From Metopolophium dirhodum (taxonomy: Eukaryota; Arthropoda; Insecta; Hemiptera; Aphididae): DNA of 64,000 nucleotides. The notes beneath the pieces are model-generated. The model saw only the letters and a list, made by a program, of their open reading frames with translations, had not been told where the DNA came from and made no database searches. Shown here one piece after another: positions 59,501-64,000 of the stretch. Where the stretch lies: the NCBI RefSeq assembly GCF_019925205.1, contig NC_083562.1, positions 5,270,001-5,334,000 on the forward strand, written 5' to 3'. Positions within the stretch are counted from its first letter, which is position 1. Every line of letters begins with the position of its first letter. The position numbers and the translations under genes are program-made.

Positions 59501-62207
59501 GCAATAGTTGAGTGTTGAGGAATATAATATGATGAGTTTAAATATTTGTAAGAGCACATTATGCTAAGTGTATTATTTTGTTTCCCAACAATACTTTTAT
59601 TTGCTTTTAAATGGACAATTCGTAATGGTGCCCTTTAGCTGTCAACCGGCAACAGGATTTAGGAAAAAACACAATTAAAATCTAAGTGCTTACTGGAAAG
59701 AATAAATTGATATGCAATGAATAAGGTAATTTAAAAATGGTTACGTGATGGGGGGGATTAGATTTTGAAAGATTACCGGAAATCGTGCCCTACCGCCTCG
59801 TCGGCTTCAACAATCCGGACATCCGAACCGTTAGTGAAATCCGGATCTACGACTCGCCATATTATTTAAGGGAAATGAGAAATTCGGTGGAATATTTTTG
59901 AATCGGCGGACGGTGGAAAAACGCTCGACTCTTTCGCATCAATTTTTTTCGTTAAAAAAAAAATACAAAAAAGTACTTGTTCATTTAACAACGGTGATCT
60001 AAGTATTGTATGCGGTTTGCTATTACAAGTGTGCGTGCGTAGCTGTTTAATTAACTTTCCACAACAGTAGGCATTGATGATAAATAATAATAGGTATACA
60101 CGCATAATATATTATACGTGCTCGGTGATTAAAAATATTCCCATTGCGCTACAACCAAGAAAGCATTTGTCAATAGTGCTATCCATGTTTGAGGTTGGTA
60201 TACATACTCACTTTTGTGAGAAAAAAACGTTTTTCATTGTTTGTGCCGTACTTATAAAAATTACATATAATGAAGTTTTTTTTTTTTTTTTTTGCATATA
60301 GTGAGGTTTTATCATTTTTCTTAATCATATTCTAAAACAGAAATATTGTCAATGAAGATATATGTTTTTAAAAATCACAACAATTCACTGGTAAAATGAG
60401 TGTAATGACCTACCACGTTAAATGGTTCACCTATTGTATATACAATTACATATAAATAGAGAACAATAATTAAAAGAAATGCTTTGTTCAGGAAAAAAAC
60501 TAGGTCATAGTTGGGGATTTAGATCATATCTTTTCAAAATATAATAATAATATACCACATCTCTACAAAAGTAATTCATTATAATTTATAAATCAGTCTG
60601 TATATAGTAGATGAATAATATGAAGTGGTGTGGTGAATATATTTTTCATGATATATTATTCAGATACCTCTGGCAAATTAGTATAGAATCAACAATCTCA
60701 TAACCATGATAAAAATAATAAATATTATGACAAATGCATGATGCATACAAAATCGTCTCGCTATATAATAGTCACTCCGGTTTCCTAGTCGAACCTTTTT
60801 TTTTTTTAAAATATGTATTAGTATTCTAACATCTCGACACACAAGTATTATTATACTTGGTGTTCATTAACATTTGGAACATTGAGAATCATCAAAATGG
60901 AATACAACATATCAATATGTTATAATGTTTATTATAATAATATGCATAGACGCCTATAGCGTTTGATATTTTTTTTTTTTTTTGGGGGGGGGGGGAGCTC
61001 TAAGGCTACTATAATAATATTTAATAAGCTTACAATTTAGGAAACATCGGGGGGCTTAGCCTCTAAAAGTCTTAACTTGTACCTATATGATGATATGTAC
61101 ATTATACAATAAATAAAGATACTTATAAATTATAAATCACACAAAGTAAAATGTAAACGATATTATTATTAATAATCAATGAAAGAATCTTTATTTATAA
61201 CATCCCATATAGAATTCCATTTATTATAGAACTAACAATTTAACATTAATATCATGGTTTATCAACCTCCTGTGAGTAATCTAGCTTTTTTTGGAAGTTG
61301 AGAGTTATATACAATGCTTATGTGGACAAACATCTTAAATGTATAGTATAATTTCAAGAAATCGACGATAAAATATAATTATTAAAAAAGAAAAGAAAAA
61401 AAAATATTATTAATCACAAATACAGATATAAAAAATGATGTCTAAATCACATGACGTAAAAACATAAGGTATAGGTGCGCTATATAAAGTAAACATAAAA
61501 TAAATATAAATATAATCATATAAATGGCTTATTGTTCGTATAATAATAATTTATTTAGATATCTATTTATGTTAGTTGAAGAATTAGTTCTTAAATATTT
61601 TTTATTGTTAATATTTAAGAAATTGAACGCTTTGGGCCCTAAATAATCAATACTTTTCTGGCCTATATTTTTTTTTGAATAATTAATTTTTAGATCATAA
61701 AAGCTAAGGTTTCTGGTTTATTAAATATTATATTGTTCTGTGATGGTAGTTTTTTTTTTAAATAAAAGAAACAGTAAAATATGTATTATATAACTGACAC
61801 GTCATAGGTCCCTATGATACGACCAACGCTCGACAAATAGTATATTATGATACATCGTGCAATATGCGATAACTGTCGTCATCTAACCAGCAATATAATA
61901 TTATAATGGGCACACGTACAAATGACGACTAACAATAAATATAATACTAGTTGACGCAAGTCCGTCGGGCCTACACGATTTTAATGTTATAATATACTTA
62001 GGCATACGATTATATATTATACTATAATCGGATATCCGACGGCAGACTTGTCGACACTGTGAATTAGTATAATATATTATCGTATAGTTATTTTACTTAT
62101 GTTAATAACAACAATATCCAGCAGTAATGCTAATTCACGTGCGGTCTTTGTTGTTTTCTGAGTACCTACGTACATATGTGTTAGCGCCAGTGCCACTGCC
62201 GAATCTC

Positions 62208-62230
62208 ATATATATATATATATATATATA
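62208..62230. repeat. (TA)n microsatellite
   Basis: A pure alternating TA tract. Confidence 0.9.
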
Positions 62231-64000
62231 CGAACGATCTCTTGAATGCTTTCTACATGATTGGAATTTCCTTTTAGGAATTTTCTACACCGGATGATGA
62301 GCACACTACTAAATATTTTATGTTATTATGTTCGAAATGTTCATATTTTTTTTTTTTTTTTGCACCGATGCGTGTAGCTGCCTCCTATAGGCACCTCCTC
62401 ATACCTATTATTATTAATTTGTTACGGTGGCATTCCCCATTGTCATCATATCGACGTAACGGTGCGCTCGGTAAAAGAATAAAGAAATACCGTCGCAGCT
62501 GATCACGATAAAATAATAATAATTTATCCCTCTTCGCAGTGTAATAATAATACGTACAAAATGTATAGTACATCGCGATGATGATTGACAGAGCGGGGAA
62601 AATCGAAACCCGCGCGTACTTATAAGGACGATATAACGTAGATTTCGTATTTTACGAGCACCGTAGGTACTTCGTAGTAAAGCTTGCCAGGAGAGACACG
62701 CACATGACAATAATAATTAATAATAATGATAATATATCGTTTTATTATAATAATAATATCGTCTCGACTCTGAGGCGTTTCTCGGTCTCCCCGTGAAGCC
62801 CAAAAACATTCATCATCATGACCGTGCGCAACCCCGCGGGGACGTGACACGACGATGACAGCGCCTCCCTCGTCATATAAAATATACGCCACGACAACAT
62901 AGATGTATAAATTTACGCAAACGTGTTTCGTTGAACGATATCGTACAAATAATAATATATTATGCATAGAGATTTGACCGATCACTTTCGATTACACTCG
63001 GTTTTCATACGTCCGCCTCCGTGTGATATTATAACACCCAAACAACATGGGGTACAGTGGTACCTTTGATGTTGGTGAAAATATCAAACTAATCGAACTT
63101 TATAATAATACATGTACAATTCAGATTAATATTTTATGTATACCTACATTCCACTCACGGGTTTTAGATTCAGAGCAGACGAGAATTCGTTTGCAAAACT
63201 AGTTTTTTCAAATATAGATTATTTTTCTAGTTCAAAAATTATAATAACACTGTATAAACTTGACATTTTCACCAAATGTCCATATATTAGCATTTTATAC
63301 TAGGACATGATATAATTTTAAAATCGTTTCGGCTTTTTTTGTGCTATTAATAGATATTTGAAAATTATATACGTAAGTTATTTTTAGAGAACATAAAAAT
63401 ATCAAAAATCATTTTTCAACATTTTATAAGCAAATATATATCAATATATTTTTATGGAATTTATCAAAATATTCAAACGTGTAATAACGATTTATCTTCA
63501 ATAGATTTTTTTATTATGTTATTATTCAAAAAAATATTGATCGTAGAAACTTGATACATAACACTGATACATTTTATACGCCCAGTGTAATTTTCAAAAT
63601 ATTTATAAAAAATGTAAGCTATTTATATTAGACATTTGAACTTTTCTAAACATTTAGTCTACTTAAGCTTGACCATCGATAGCATCCAGCATCGGAGTTC
63701 AAGGATGATTGGCAAAGATTCGGTTCGGAAAAAATCCGATCACATAACATAACTCTTTTCAGGATTAAAACTCATGGATCACGGACCCCCCCCCCCCACC
63801 CCCCGACGGCCTTGCATGTGTTCAAGCCACATCTCCGGGGCCCTATCGATGTCACCACTAATAGTTCCATAATATGTAAAACGCTTATATAAATATTCCC
63901 TATATTGTAATTAGTTATACACAACATCAAAGTGTGCGTCGAGTTTATCCTCATCTAGCTTGAATCTATTCAATCAACCATGCACCGGATCATAACAGAC

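Larger units (their letters stand above)
56010..64000. other. AT-rich gene desert to the window end
   Basis: No supported gene. Visible items: the (ACAT)n tract at 56451, an unrecognised 73-codon + frame with a hydrophobic stretch (58144-58365), a short coding-like GC-rich patch at 59765-59902, G-run/C-rich repeat ends near 60975-61065 (a probable MITE fragment), a (TA)n tract at 62208-62230, a GC-richer patch at 62560-62880 and a C-run at 63786-63804. Confidence 0.4.

Noticed and set aside
1..64000. tRNA genes, CRISPR arrays, bacterial operons, ribosome binding sites
   Set aside because: None seen by eye; the intron-rich AT-rich sequence is eukaryotic, so prokaryotic features are not expected. 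A tRNA covariance search would be decisive.

Overview
The window is AT-rich insect nuclear DNA. Three things point to a hemipteran of the aphid type: introns full of short TTAA- and hAT-type miniature transposons, scattered TTAGG-like (CCTAA) motifs, and long stretches of simple AT repeats. This is inferred from sequence style; no species is claimed.

Three protein-coding genes can be supported. (1) COQ9, a mitochondrial coenzyme Q biosynthesis factor, lies on the + strand. Five exons at 9213-12087 are clear, and a candidate first exon with a mitochondrial-type leader lies 8 kb upstream at 1017-1044. (2) A glomulin-like gene (3382-4875, +) has one coding exon and sits inside the proposed first intron of COQ9. 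(3) A very large single-pass membrane receptor lies on the - strand and ends at 13835, convergent with COQ9. I assembled 26 exons from 41147 down to 13835 in which every splice phase agrees. They encode about 2,211 residues: N-terminal CUB-like segments, a C-type lectin domain, a CUB, a second C-type lectin domain, more CUB-type modules, EGF repeats, one membrane helix, and a Ser-rich cytoplasmic tail of about 940 residues. Its 5' end (signal peptide) was not found. A seven-base homopolymer in the tail exon breaks the frame by one base.

From 41 kb to 64 kb I see no host gene. This stretch holds a nearly intact Jockey-type LINE (49048-53169, -) with a 10-bp target duplication and a single nonsense codon in ORF2, a 1.1-kb solo LTR (54893-56009, -), a related LTR-like fragment (53180-53432), a hAT MITE, a diverged tandem duplication and microsatellites.

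Many introns carry short DNA transposons with clear target-site duplications. hAT types (8-bp TSD) lie at 5857, 7631, 20134, 24411, 25985, 40377 and 43751. TTAA types lie at 6142, 6594, 10701, 19034 and 39222. The most unusual signal is a pair of short hairpins near the starts of the two LTR sequences. In the LTR sense direction they resemble the 3' stem-loop of replication-dependent histone mRNAs, flanking ACCA-type sequence included.

Exon boundaries were read by eye and could be off by a base or two.
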